Source: Miscanthus floridulus (taxonomy: Eukaryota > Streptophyta > Magnoliopsida > Poales > Poaceae). Taken from it: 64,000 nucleotides of DNA. The notes below the pieces were generated by a model, which was not told the DNA's origin, searched no databases, and saw only the letters and a program-made list of their open reading frames with translations. The stretch lies in assembly GCF_019320115.1 (NCBI RefSeq), contig NC_089598.1, forward strand, positions 29,947,069 to 30,011,068, in the 5' to 3' direction. Position numbers and translations under genes: made by a program. Within the stretch, counting starts at the first letter, position 1; each line of letters begins with the position of its first letter. This document shows positions 12,676 to 25,100 of the stretch, piece after piece.

Positions 12676-13250
12676 TCAACACATATTTGAGAAATCCAAT
12701 ATGTTCAACTCATTTCTTAGCTTGCAAAACCTTTTCTCATCCAATGGCTTGGTGAATATATCGGCAAGTTGATCTTCGGTGCCCACACTCTCAATGCAAA
12801 TGTCCCCTTTTTGTTGGTGATCTCTAATGAAATGATGGCGGACATCAATGTGCTTTATTCTTGCATGTTGAACCGGATTGTTGGTGAGCTTGATTGCACT
12901 CTCATTGTCACAAAGCAATAGCACTTTCTTGAACTTGATTCCAAAGTCATTTAAGGTGGCCTTCATCCAAAGTATTTGTGCACAACAACTACCGGCGGAT
13001 ATGTATTCGTCTTCGACGGTTGATAATGCAACACTATTTTGCTTCTTTGATGACCATGAAACAAGTGATCTTCCCAATAATTGACATGTGCCCGAGGTGC
13101 TCTTTCTTTCAACCTTGCATCCTGCATAATCCGAGTCGGAGTAACCAACTAGCTTAAACTTTGCTTCTTTGGGATACCACAAATCAACATTTTATGTATG
13201 CTTCAAGTACCTCAATATTCTCTTTGTATCCTTCAAATGACTTTCTCTTA
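12676..13250 (-). pseudogene. Sirevirus-1 RNase H domain
   Basis: Ty1/copia RNase H removes the RNA strand of the reverse-transcription hybrid. Visible motifs in order are LVGYSDSDYAGC, KSTSG, LVSWSSKKQNSVALST, EDEYISAG, CDNESAIKL, KHIDVRHHF and TEDQLADIFTKPLD. The acidic residues of the active site are visible. Upstream, a frameshift near 13255 and a TAG near 13192 separate it from the RT. Confidence 0.85.
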
Positions 13251-13257
13251 GTGAGGC

Positions 13258-14303
13258 TTAAAATCTTGCACACATGCACACACTAAACATGACATTCGGC
13301 CTTGATGCGGTCACATAGAGTAGGCTTCCAATCATAGACCAATACAACTTTTGATCCACCATGTTGCCATTTGCATCAGTATCTAAATTGTCATTTGTTC
13401 CCATTAGTGTACTTATGGCTTTGCTCTCATTCATGCCAAACTTCTTGAGTATGTCTTTGATGTACTTGCCTTGACTCACAAATGTATCATTCTTCAATTG
13501 CTTAATTTGAAGTCCAAGGAATAACTCAACTCTCCAATCATGGACATCTCAAACTCATTAGCCATCATCTTGCCAAACTCTTCACAAAAATCTTGATTGG
13601 TTGATCCAAATATAATAGCATCAACATAGATTTGCAACACAAACAAGTCTTTGCTAATTTTCTTGGTGAAAAGAGTGATGTCAACCTTGCCCATCATGAA
13701 ACCCTTTGAGAGTAGGAAATCCCTCAACCTCTTATACCATGCTCTAGGTGCTTCCTTCAAGCCATACAAAGCCTTCTTCAACTTGTACACATGGTCGGGC
13801 TCCTTGTCATCTTCAAAACCGGGAGGTTGCTCAACATAAACTTCTTCATTGATGTAGCCATTAAGAAATACACTCTTGACATCCATTTGATAGAGCTTGA
13901 TGTTGCGGGCACAAGCATAGGCTAGCAAGATTCTAATTACTTCTAATCTAGCAACCGGGGCATATGTTTCTCCAAAGCCAAGATCTTCAACTTGTGTATA
14001 GCCTTGTGCTACCAATTTTACTTTGTTCCTTACTACTATCCCATCTTGATCTTTCTTGTTTCTATAGACCCATTTGGTTCCAATCACATTGTGGTTCTTT
14101 GGTCTCTCAACTCATTCCCATACTTGATTTCTTGTGAAGTTGTTCAATTCTTCATGCATAGCATTCACCCAATCAACATCCTTTAATGCTTCATCTATCT
14201 TCTTTGGTTCAATGGATGACATAAATGAGAAATGCTCACAAAATGAAGCCAATCTTGATCTAGTTTGCACACCTCTAGAAATATCTCCAATTATAGTGTC
14301 CAA
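13258..14303 (-). pseudogene. Sirevirus-1 reverse transcriptase (RVT_2), broken
   Basis: Three consecutive open pieces (14303-14112, 14087-13494, 13497-13258) give a copia RT: AMHEELNNFTRNQVWE, IGTKWVYRNKKDQDG, FGETYAPVARLE, LYQMDVKSVFLNG, PPGFED, ALYGLKEAPRAWY and MIGSLLYVTASRPN. The catalytic YVDD box reads YVDA (IYVDAIIFGS), so the second essential aspartate is gone. Stops or shifts occur at about 14110 and 13495. The enzyme cannot be active as encoded. Confidence 0.9.
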
Positions 14304-14474
14304 TGGATGATCCCTTACAATATGAGTTGGTTAGAGTATTGGAACATTATTGCTTGCACTTGCTTGATCATTGGGTTGAGATGATGTACTAGCCACTTGA
14401 TCTTGCATATTGTCATGAGAGCCACTTATGCTAGCTTGATTTATATTATCTTGCACTTTTGAGTTAGAGAGCAC

Positions 14475-15572
14475 TTACACTTGATCATCTTCACCATCAA
14501 TCACTTGCCTAGGCCTTAATTCACCAACGTCCATATTCTTCATGGCATTTGAAAGTTGAATGCCTCTAACATCTTCAAGATTCTCATTCTCATCTTGAGA
14601 ACCCTTGATTTCATCAAATTCAACATCAAGCACCTCTTCAAGAGTACCACTTGCCAAATTCCAAACTCTATATGCTTTACTTGTAGTGGAGTATCCAAGT
14701 AAGAATCCTTTATCACATTTCTTGTCAAACTTACTCAATCTAGTGTCTTTCTTCAAGATATAGCATTTGCAACCAAATATCTAAAAATATACAATGTTGG
14801 GCTTTCTACCATTCAAAAGCTCATAGGATGTCTTCTCTTTCAATGGGTGATAATATAAGTGGTTTCTACAATAGCAAGTCATATTGATAGCTTAGGCCCA
14901 AAATGATTGACTCACATTGTACTCACTGAGCATAGACCTTGCTATATCAATGAGTGTTCTATTCTTTCTCTCAACTAGGCCATTTGATTGCGGAGTGTAC
15001 TTGACCGAGAATTGATGTTTAATTCCAAAATTATCACACAACTCAACAATTCTTGTGTTCTTGAACTCACTACCATTGTCACTTCTAACCCTCTTGATGG
15101 TTGTTTCAAACTCATTGGGTATGTCCTTGACAAATAATTTGAATGTTGCAAACACATCACTCGTGTCCACTAGAAAGAATATCCAAGTGCATCTTGTATA
15201 GTCATCCACAATCACAAAGCCATATTTGTTTCCACCGATGCTAGTGTATTGTGTTGGCCCAAACAAATCTATGTGTAATAACTCAAATGCCTTGCTAGTG
15301 CTCATTATGCTTTTCTTAGAATGGATGTTTCCAACTTATTTTCTAGCTTGACAAGAGCTACAAAGCTTATCCTTCTCAAACACAACATCTTTCAAGCCTC
15401 TAACCAAGTCATGCCTAACCAATCTATTCAATTGTTTCATTTCAACATGACCAAGCCTTCTATGCCATAACCAACCCATACTAGACTTAGTTAACAAGCA
15501 TGTAGACAATTGAGCTTTACTAGCATTGAAATCAACCAAGTATAGATTTTCATATCTAAAACCTTTGAAGAT
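14475..15572 (-). pseudogene. Sirevirus-1 GAG-pre-integrase and integrase, broken
   Basis: Pieces 15539-15336, 15305-14892 and 14756-14475 encode the zinc-binding region (LWHRRLGHVEMKQLNRL ... CSSCQARK), then the D,D-35-E core: HIDLFGP (D1), RSDNGSEF (D2) and GLVERKNRT (E). A distal part follows (IGF-type linker CDKGFLLGYSTTSKAYRV). Catalytic residues are kept, but stops separate the pieces. Integrase inserts the cDNA and generates the 5-bp TSD seen around the element. Confidence 0.88.
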
Positions 15573-15899
15573 CTAGTTAGAGGCATCTACACTTATGATC
15601 TCTACATCATCTATCCCAAATATACATTTGAATCCAAGATCACACATTTGAGCCACAGATAGCAAAATGAAGTTCAAGCTCTCAACTAGCAACACATTGG
15701 ATGTGCTCATGTCATTGGATATTGCAATCTTACCAAGCCCTTTGACCTTGCCTTTGTCATTGTCACCAAATGTGGTACTATCATAACCATCATTGCCATT
15801 GGTATTGATTGAGTTGAACATTCTAGCATCACCGGTCATGTGTTGAGTGCACCCACTATCAAGAACCCAATGCCTTCCTTCAGCTTTGTAATTGACCTA
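15573..15899 (-). pseudogene. Sirevirus-1 aspartic protease region
   Basis: The frame reads HWVLDSGCTQHMTGD, the DSG active site of copia proteases, then FGDNDKGKVKGLGKI and LLSVAQMCDLGF. It ends at a TAG (15573-15575) before the GAG-pre-integrase segment. Upstream the frame joins the gag end with a stop near 15900-15970. Confidence 0.85.
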
Positions 15900-15974
15900 C
15901 AAAAGAAGATCAATTCTTTTTAGGTACCCAAACTTGCTTAGGTCCTTGAAGGTTAGTTCTAAGCTCTTTGGCAC

Positions 15975-17222
15975 CTAAATGGCTTTCTTCTTTGAGCCCA
16001 TCCATGGTGCACCAATGAACTTAGCCTTCACACCATTTGTACCCTTAGTAAGCACATAGAAAGAATCAAGCTTAATAGAGGATACATTGGCTGGAGGCTT
16101 CTTTTTCATGCACTTTTGCTCTACATGACTAACTTGCTTGCAACTAGTGCAAAACCGACCATTGTTCTTCACAAAACTAGTCTTGTGAGGAGCAAATGTC
16201 GCCTTGCCTTTCTTGGGGATATAGCCCAATCCCTCTTTGTAGAGAGAAGCTCTTTGGCTACCCAAGCACATAAGCAAGCGGTCCTCACAACCATAGGCCT
16301 TAGCCAAGGTGTGATTGAGCTCTTTTAGCTCCTTCTTGAGTGTCTCATTCTCAACCATTAGTGAGGCATCATAAGTGAAACCATCACTACTAGATGAGGT
16401 AGAAGTGGAAGTGCTACAAGAAGGGTTAGTGGAACCAACAATGATAGGCTTATATAATGATTCTTCAATTATGTCACATGTTAAGCCTACTTCACATGTT
16501 ACAACATGCTTCTTCTCATTTTGCTCAATAAGTAGAGAGGAATGAGCTTTTTCAAGCTTCTTGTGAGCCTTGCCAAGCTCCTCATGGTCTTTCTTTAGAC
16601 TTTTATAAGATGCATTGAGCTCATCAAAGGCTTTTCTAAGGGCTTTTAGTTCCTTAGTCAAGACTTTGCATTCCCTTCTCTTAATGTCAAAATGTTCTTT
16701 AGCATATTCTAACATGTCAAATAGTTCATCTTTAGTTGGTTCATCATCATTATCACTTTCACTTTCACTCTCATTATCATGTTCCTCATCACATCCATCA
16801 TCACAAGTTTGTACCTTAGTGGCCTTAGCAATGAAGCATGATGGAGTGTCGGAGAGAGAAGGCTTCTCATTTATGGCAATGCTTGTAAGAGCCTTCTTCT
16901 TGGTGGTCTTGTCATCATCACTTTCACCATCATCATTTGAGGAAGCATCACTATCCCAAGTGACCACATATGAACCACCCTTCTTCTTATTGAAGGTCAT
17001 CTTATCCTTCTTTTCTTTCTTCTTTCCTTCTTCTTGCTCTTCTTGTCATCATCATCATTGTCGCTATTGTATGGGCATTGAGCAACAAGATGATCCTTGC
17101 TTCCACACTTGAAGCACCTTCTTGATTCTTTCTTGTTCTTGGATGAAGACTTCTTCCTTCTAGAATGGTAGCCCTTCTTTACTATGAACTTGGTAATTCT
17201 CTTGACAAAGAGAGACATCTTC

Positions 17223-17267
<45 letters not shown>

Positions 17268-17990
17268 CTTGAAGCATCATCTTCACTTGATGTATCTTGC
17301 TTGGCCTTGCCCTTAGATGATGAACCGACTTTGAATGCCACACTCTTCTTCTTCTCATCCTTCTTCTCTTTGTTCTTTTCTTCCTTCTCATCATTATCTA
17401 TATAAGGATCATTGGTCATGATATCTCCCTAAGATTTGGTTTGGTGTCATTGTGTCCAAACCGGTCCTCACTAGCAAGGTGACCAACATGCAAAATCTGG
17501 CGGATAAGCATCTCAAGAACTTATGGGAGAAGTCCTTGTCCTCCACCTTCTCACCAAGTGCTTTGAGATCATTGACAAGCACTTTCACCCGATGAAACAT
17601 GTTTGACACACTCTCATCTTCCTTCATCTTGAAGCTAGCAAATTTCTCCTTGAGAACGTATATCTTTGCACACTTTATTGCCTTGGTGCCCTCAAATGAC
17701 TCTTCCAACTTCTTCCAAGCTTCATGAGCCATCTTAATGTTCTTGATTTGCTCAAATATTCTCTCATCAATAGCATCATGAATAGCACTAAGAGCAATGT
17801 CATTATTTTGGAGAAGCACTTCTTTGGTCATGGTAGGATTCTCTGGATCGGCTATCTCAATTTTGGTCTCCACCACCTTCCACACTCTTCTATTGATTGA
17901 CTTGATATGAGTGGTCACCTTTGACTTTCAATCTGGATAATTTGTGCCATCAAATTAGGGTGGCTTATTGGTCTTGTTAATTTGATCCAT
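15975..17990 (-). pseudogene. Sirevirus-1 gag (UBN2-type), broken
   Basis: The likely start is ATG 17990-17988, then a TAA and a TGA within the first 30 codons. The intact stretch 17918-17409 is a UBN2/Retrotran_gag_2 domain (AHEAWKKLEESFEGT, FHRVKVLVNDL). A frameshift near 17415 leads to an acidic/lysine-rich linker with a run of Asp codons and a CCHC knuckle CFKCGSKDHLVAQC. Another shift near 17000 leads to a coiled-coil segment (EELGKAHKKLEKAHSSLL) and a second CCHC-like knuckle CTSCKQVSHVEQKC. A coiled coil plus two knuckles is typical of Sirevirus gag. Gag packages the RNA into virus-like particles. Confidence 0.88.
17221..17266. repeat. (ATC/GAT)n microsatellite coding for poly-Asp in Sirevirus-1 gag
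   Basis: About 14 uninterrupted TCA/ATC units lie in the gag linker and translate on the minus strand as a run of Asp. It is an in-frame trinucleotide expansion. Confidence 0.9.
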
Positions 17991-18033
17991 TTTGACACCG
18001 AAGGTTGTTAAGCCTCAAATCACGGTGACCACG

Positions 18034-18045
18034 GCTCTGATGCCA
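18034..18045 (-). promoter_or_regulatory. Sirevirus-1 primer-binding site (tRNA-iMet type)
   Basis: The minus strand reads TGGCATCAGAGC two bases after the 5' LTR end. It differs by one base from TGGTATCAGAGC, the complement of the 3' end of plant initiator tRNA-Met. Confidence 0.8.
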
Positions 18046-18047
18046 CT

Positions 18048-20013
18048 TGAAAGGTCCTAATGGCTAGACGGGGGTGAATAGCCTATAAAAATTTCTACAA
18101 CAACACTATGTAAAGCGGTTAGACAAATATGAGGTGAACCAAATGTTGCGCTAGCCTACTAAGAATGCCAGCCACCTACCACAATTTTAGTTGCTATTAT
18201 CTATAAGCACTCAAAGGCTATGTCACTACACTAAATTAGTGAGCTCTCAAAGACTAACTAAAGAGCCTCACTAACCACTAGACACGACTCTTGCTTGCCC
18301 TCAAAACTAGATACACTAAAGGGCCAAGCTACACTAAGAAATATAAATGCACGAGAAGAATGGAGTGTTATATCGCCATGTAGAGAAATGAGCCAATCAC
18401 CAAAGGAGCCAATCAATAACAAGAATGAATACCAATGAAGACCAATCACCTCAGAATCAAATGATGACACAATGATTTTTTTATCGAGGTTTACTTGCTT
18501 GCCGGCAAGCTAGTCCTCGTTGTGGTGATTCACTCACTTGGAGGTTCACGCGCCAATTGGCATCACATGCCAAACCCTCAATAGGGTGCCACACAACCAA
18601 CACAAGATGAGGATCACATAAGCCATGCGCAATCCACTAAAGTTGCCTTTCGTGATCTCCCACGGGGAAGGTACAAGAACCCCTCATAATGTCTATGAAT
18701 CAGAGCCAGCAACAATCACCAATAGCCGCTCAACGATCCACCAATCACCGGAATCGTCTAGGTGTCAACAAACACCAAGAGTAAAAAGAACTCCACCAGC
18801 CCAAATCGGCCAACTACTGCCACAAGATGCTAGAACACTAAGCAATGTACTAGAGGCTCTCCATTCTCACTCAGGATGATGAAATCAAGTGTGCAAGTGA
18901 GTGGAGTGGTGTGCTTAGCTCTCAAAGGGTGTATGAAGCCGTTAGAAGTGCCAAGAGTGGCCCTAGCTGGCCACTAGCTCTATTTATAAGCCCACAAGTA
19001 AATAGAGCCATTACCATTTGAGTCAGCTTCTATGGGGTCACTAGACATGTCGGTGTGGCACCGGACATGGGGTGACGGTGCCCCCCAACGGTCAAATCCA
19101 ACGGCTAGTTTAACTGTCAGCGGTCATCGAACAGGCGGCTGGTGGCACCAGACAGAACCCCAAAATCCATGCTCTCTGGAAAAATGGGGTCATGCACCGC
19201 CCAGGGGTGGCAGTGCCCGCGGCAGTGCCCAACTCCAGTTCACTTGCTCTCTGTTGAAAAGGAGCGGTGCCACCGGACAGGGTGACGGTGCCCACGATGA
19301 CGCACCATCGTGCCTATGGCGGTGCACACCGCCATTTCCAGTGCCAGCCCCAGCACCAGCCCTTCTCGGCCACATCTAGGTGGGAACCACCCTAGGGGTG
19401 GCGGTGCCACCAAACAAGGGGTGGCGGTGCCCCCCCAGAGCACCTCCCTTTTGTCCTCCTCTGTTGGTCACCGCCAGACAGGGGGTGGTGGTGCCCCCGT
19501 GGCAACACTCGGAGCCTAGCAACGCCTCCTTTTCTTCACCTTTCACACCACCTTTGCAAATGTGCTAACACTCCAAGTCTTTTATCATCACGTGTAAGCA
19601 TGTTAGCATTTTCACAATCATTTTTCAAAGGTTATTCACTTCTCACCGATTGTACACTAGGCCTAAAATGCAATGCAAGTATTTCAACACCTAGATGATT
19701 GAGTTGTCTGATAATAGCTCCCCTCTTAATAGCATGACCATCTATCATAAATGTGATCACACTCGCTAAGTATCTCGATCACCAAACCAAAAAGCTCCTA
19801 TTAAGTTTCACTATTTGCCTTGGGCTTTTTGTTTTTCTCTTCTTCTTTTCTCAAGTCCAAGCACTTGATCATCATGGTCACCACACCATCATCATGATCT
19901 TCACCATTGCTCCATCACTTGGAATAGTGCTACCTATCTCATGATCACTTTGATAAACTAGGTTAGCACTTAGGCATTTCATCAATTCACCAAAACCTAA
20001 ACTAGAGCTTTCA
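18048..20013 (-). repeat. Sirevirus-1 5' LTR
   Basis: This 1966-bp LTR opens TGAAAGGTCC and closes GAGCTTTCA on the plus strand. The minus-strand TATA box TATAAATA is at 18983-18990. Upstream in U3 sense (19040-19510) is a GC-rich block repeating GGTGGCGGTGCC and GGTGGTGGTGCC, seen also in the other LTR. Unlike its partner it retains 18283-18607. Confidence 0.88.
18983..18990 (-). promoter_or_regulatory. TATA box in the Sirevirus-1 5' LTR
   Basis: TATAAATA on the minus strand is conserved at the matching site (10506-10513) in the 3' LTR. Confidence 0.6.
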
Positions 20014-20798
20014 AAGTGGCAATAGGCTTGATAGTGGTACGTGCAAATATCTGAACCTATGATTTGTTGTCGCGAACAGCATTTGTTCACATTAACAAGA
20101 GGTACATGTTCATGTGCAAGCGACTTTATCGGCAGCCTGGGCGAGGAAGTTCCAGAGGAAGCACTAAGCATTCTATCAGCAACACAACCACTATGAGTAT
20201 ATAAATAATATTCTATTAGTCTATAAACCTATAGGTGGAAAATAAATAAAAGTGGAAGGGAATTTTACTCTCCATTGTATGGCATACAATTTAGGCATTT
20301 GGCTCCTATGTAAGATTATTTTAGTTAGCCTAACTAGAGCTTTATGGTATTCAGAATGGCAGTACCCAGGTGCACCAGTGAGGAAGTGGCCTCATGTAGG
20401 TTCTTTTGTAGCTATGGACTTTAGTTGCACAGAATCATGTAACACTGAGATTCCAATGTTCACTTCTTGTGGTAAGGTAGACATTCACACTATTTCGGTT
20501 TTGAAGAACTAGGAAGAATTAGTATGTTATGCAAATAGAGCAACACGGTTTTCTGTTAGATGAACAAATTCTAGACTAGTGATATTAAAATAATTAGTAA
20601 GCTATTAACATGTCTACCTTGGTTAGCAAGCACATTGTTAGTTGAACATCTTTTGTTTTTAGTTTAAACATTTGTTTTCAGGATGTTTTCTAAAATCCAT
20701 ATAAGAGGTAGGAGACTATTGCTAGAATTAATAATTTTGAACTTATTCACATGTAGCTAGCGACTGGATCATCTCATGTGGGTTTTGAATCAACTAAC
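20014..20798 (+). pseudogene. CACTA-1 tnpA-like gene, middle part and intron
   Basis: The sequence continues CACTA-1 after the second copy of AAGTG (20014-20018). Coding resemblance is weak: short frames with stops, for example near 20052. The last 45 bases before Sirevirus-2 (from an acceptor TGTAG near 20754) read ATGSSHVGFESTN and join the frame that resumes at 45844. The stretch 20180-20750 is probably intron; its 86-codon ORF (20252-20512) resembles nothing I know. Confidence 0.55.
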
Positions 20799-22116
20799 TG
20801 AAAGGATCAAGATGCCCAAGAGGGGGGTGAATTGGGCTAATTCTAAATTTCTTTGCAATAATTAAACTCGACGGTTAGCCCAATTAACCCCTTGTGCCTA
20901 AAAAGTGTTTCTATTGATCTAACGCACAAAAGTTTAGCACCCTAAGTTCCAATCCTACTCTAGCATGGCAATTCTAGGAATGTAAATGACAAGAATTGAA
21001 TTGCTCAAAGTAAATCCTCAAATTAAAGAGAGAAGGAGGAACACGGCGATGTTTTGCCGAGGTATCGGAGAGTCGCCACTCCCCACTAGTCCTCGTTGGA
21101 GCACCCACGCAAGGGTGTAGCTCCCCCTTGATCCGTGCAAGGATCAAGTGCTCTCTACGGATTGATTCTTCGACACTCCATCGCGGTGAATCACCCACAA
21201 CCGCTCACAACTTGAGTTGGGTCATCCACAAGCTCTTCGGATGATCACCAAGCTCCCAATCACCACCAAGCCATCTAGGTGATGGCGATCACCAAGAGTA
21301 ACAAGCATGAACTCTCACTTGACCATGACAAGCCTAATGAGAAGGGTGGATGCACACTTTGCTACTCTTGATCTCACAAATGAGGGCTCTCTTTGGGATT
21401 CTCAAATCTCAATCACCTCATTAGGACCTTGCTCTTCTTGGCACTCTAAAAGGTGTTTCTCAGCTGTTGGAATGAGCAAAAGTCCCCCCACATACGAATG
21501 GAGGAAGTTTTATAACATGGGCTAAAAAATGAACCGTTAAGTGCCTCTACGGGGTGACCGGACGCTCTGGTCATATTGACCGGACGTGCCGGTCAGTTCA
21601 TCCCAAACTCCAGGGTTTACAGTGTGACCGGACGCTGGCTAGCGTCAGGTTGTGATTTTCCCTCTCTAGAACCTTACTGGAGTCGACCGGATGCTGGCCC
21701 TCAGCGGCCGGTCACTTGACCTCTCAGTGTCCGGTCGCACCAGACAAAAACACCTTGGTCAAATGAACTGACCAGACCCTGAGCCAGCGTCCGGTCAGTA
21801 TTTGACCCTCCATTCACTTCCAACTCTCGATCATACGTGAATGAAGTTTACTCCATTGGATCTAAGGGCTATTTTGGAGCTACCTAGTGCTAGATTCATC
21901 AAGTGTGCACCACACCTAACCCACTAGACTCACCTAGGTCAAGCTACCCGTCCATACCCCCCTTAATAGTACGGCCAAAGGAAAAACAAAGTCCTAAACT
22001 ACTCTAAGTGTCTTTTCAACTCCAATCGACACTTAGAACTAGTCCATCCTTGACCTTTGTCATTCATCCTTTGAAAACCGAAATGATTTCCATCGTAGGG
22101 GCATGACCACCATGAT

Positions 22117-25100
22117 TGTAACACCCCCGGTGTTACGAACTCGCTTACCACCTAGATTAAGGCTTAAAAGAAATTAACACACCAAGTTCTCGAGTTTTAG
22201 AATTTTAAATGCACATGAGATGATAAACGAATCGTATGTGATTCCACCTTTGTGGCTGAGAAAAATCAAAATAGGTATTGTAAGTTAGTTTACTTAATGC
22301 GTAAATGTGCTAATGACAATTCTAGCAAGAAAAAAATAGAATAAGTAGTTTTAATCGTTTGGCACGGAAAACAATTTCTTTAAGCAAAAATAAATTATAA
22401 CTCGAGCACGTTATGGATATGAAGGCACAACTTAAATTTTGGAAAATAAATATGGTTGATTAGTATTTTTGGAGCTCATAAATCAAACCTGGGATTAAGA
22501 TAAGTCATTTCGCTACGTCGGGAATGGGCGTGTTCACCATGACGCCTCCTGCCTCCGTGGTCACGTCGGGGTTAATGCCTTGTCGCGGTAGCGCTGCCTG
22601 CCTCCGCTGTCCCCCCCCCCCCCACATTGAAATCTTTGGCGCTATTCTGCTATGCGCCGCAGCCGCAACTGTAGACGTTGACTTCTCCCTGCCACTACGG
22701 TTCCCTTCTTTGTTTTTCTCTGCTGGCCGTGTCGACTCACCAAGCCTTGGCCTCATCCTTCCTTGTCTCCGTCTGTCCTCGCTTGTCTGTGGCTGTATGT
22801 GCCTGCTCCGTGGTGTCTTTTCCAGCAGGGCAATCAGTGTCGCTGACTGCCTCGGCGGCTGCCTTGGTCTGACCCTGTTTTCCTTTTTCTTCTACCAGGA
22901 CAGCAACTGGAGCCATACACACCAATGATTTTTCCCCTCCTCGGTTCCTACCCGTGTCCCTGTCCTCGCTAGGCCACCAGGGTGCTGCTGAGGCATAGCC
23001 GCGCCACTCCCCTGCCTCCTCGCAGCCGTAGCCTCGCCGGAGTCCGCGCGCAACTCCTCTCTACCGCTCGAGCCTCCAGCACCTTCCTCTCCTTTCCCTG
23101 TAGCTCCACAGCATCCGAGCTCCGCATCCACGCCGAACCACGGTCCCGTGGTGGTCCCGTTGCACCCCGCGCACCCCTTGCCTGGCATGCCGCAGTCCCA
23201 CTGTGTTGCCCCACGCGTGCTGCTCACATGCTGGGCTACGCCTGTCGTCGCTCTGCCTACCTCGTAGAGCCGCCCTTCTCCCTCCCGTGCGCCCGTGCCA
23301 CAGCGTGGCTCCTTTCATTCCCCCTACGTGCCGACGCCCCTCCTCTTCCTCCTCCGCCGGCCGCGTGTGGCCCTACTGCTGCGCTAATCTCTGCACCGGT
23401 GCTCCCACGCGCGTCGCCATGCCTGTGCCGCGACGCTCGGCCGGACGCGACCCGTCCGCTATCTGCTGCACCGCCGTCCGCCTGGTGCCGGCCGTCCCCA
23501 TGCTAGCGCGAGCGCGCCTACGCCCTGGTCCCCACGCTGGACCGCTCCGCCTCTGGCCCACGCTCACCGTCGGTGAGCTCCGCAGCCGCAGTGCCTCGCC
23601 CCGCCCGCGACAAGCGTGCTGCTCCGTCCTGGCCCGCGCTGGTTTGGCACTATGCATGTGCCGTGGCCGCGGACCTCCCGTCGCCGGAGCCACTACGCTG
23701 TCCCGCCGGCTCAGTTTCGGGCGCCAACGCCGCCCATATGACCCGCTCGGCACCCCGGCACCGCACCCGGCTGTGACTCAGTGCCTCACCGGCTCGTCCA
23801 CGCCGTGCTCAGCCATCACCGCAGCCGCCCTGCTAACACCGCCACCAACCGGTTTCCCCTGCCTCTGCGATGCTCTGCCTTAGAAGCAAGGTGAGGAAGG
23901 GTATAAATCCAAGAAGAAATGTTATACGGGGTCTTTACTGCAAAAAAACATGACTCATTGAATAGTACTCTGGACCTAGGATTGATTAGCGAATAGCACA
24001 GGGTCCTTTTTGTTTTTTTTGTGAGATCGATATGGGCAGGCCGCGCGTGGGCCAGTTTACTGGGCCACAGACCGCATCCCTGTCTGGGCCGGCCTGTGCT
24101 GCGCGCGCTCGTGGGCCGCTGGCCTACGTCCGCTGGACCTGACCGTGCTGGGCCATTGGGCCGGTTAGTGGCCGCCGGCTTTTCCATTATTTAAATGCTT
24201 TTCAAATATCGGTTTCTAGTTTAACTTGCAAAAGTCCAAATAAAATTATGTAGGTGTCCAAAAATGATGAAACCAGTTTTGTTAGTCTCTTAAAATCATG
24301 ACCTACCTGCTAGTCTAACTTGTTCACATAGTTGATTATATTCTTAGGAGCTATATAATTAAATTGGGATACTTAATATTATAAAACATAAACTTGTAGG
24401 AATTTCCGTGGGAAATTGTTAATAGTGTTGACTCTAAAAATTTGACAGTAAACTACTAATATTATAATCTACCCACTGTAAATTTTGAAGCTCAATAATA
24501 ATTAGTTTGCTAGGTAACTAATGATGCTCTGTTTCGAATAACAATTAAATCGATAGATAGGAATAAAGAAACACCGTTGGTTTATATAACTAAAATAATT
24601 GTTGAGAAATAACGTCTTATGCGACAACATGGATATGTAGCCTAAGTATGGTCGTCGTTAGAACTAGCTCATTCACTTGAGAGACGTAGAACGTATTTAT
24701 ACGAATCACGATTACAGTCAGTTGATCATACCCTTGCATTTCATTACATTGCATATCGTGATAGGGACGTCGATGGATCACGGAGTCATCGGGAGTTGCT
24801 GGAGAAATGGTGCTTTTGGAGATCATGTCGCCATGATGGAAAGCTAACTTCTAATTATATTTTACCTAGGCAAGCCCCGGTGCATAACCCCTACTTTCTG
24901 TAGTTTAAATAATATTTGTGCATTAAGTTTTAAGGAGTTGAATGAAACCCACTTGCATATATACATCTTTATTCCTATGAGTCTCACTAGTATGACAGGA
25001 TCGTGTAGAATGCTATGCTACAGGACTCCAGTAGAAGTCGAGTGATTGCCTGTCACTCGCGAGAGATAGGAGGTATATTATTGGATTACTATCACTTGGA

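Larger units (their letters stand above)
6403..20013 (-). mobile_element. Sirevirus-1: Ty1/copia retrotransposon (Sirevirus lineage), degenerate
   Basis: The LTRs (6403-11593 interrupted, and 18048-20013) start TGAAAGGTCC and end GAGCTTTCA with 6-bp inverted ends. The 5-bp TSD AAGTG is at 6398-6402 and 20014-20018. On the minus strand the order is 5' LTR, primer site, gag, protease, integrase, RT, RNase H, a CCCCCTTTGTCA-rich 3' region, and 3' LTR. That is copia order. Large gag with coiled coil and two zinc knuckles, plus repeated PPT-like motifs before the 3' LTR, are Sirevirus traits. All domains carry stops or frameshifts. I see no envelope-like ORF between RNase H and the 3' LTR. Confidence 0.9.

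Noticed and set aside
17221..17266. CRISPR-like or regulatory repeat
   Set aside because: A simple ATC trinucleotide microsatellite inside gag.
22524..23883. Long Pro/Ala/Arg-rich ORFs on both strands (up to 226 codons) in the CpG-rich block, repeated at 30345-31579
   Set aside because: They lie inside LTRs, differ in frame between the two copies, overlap on both strands and show no domain. They are GC composition effects.
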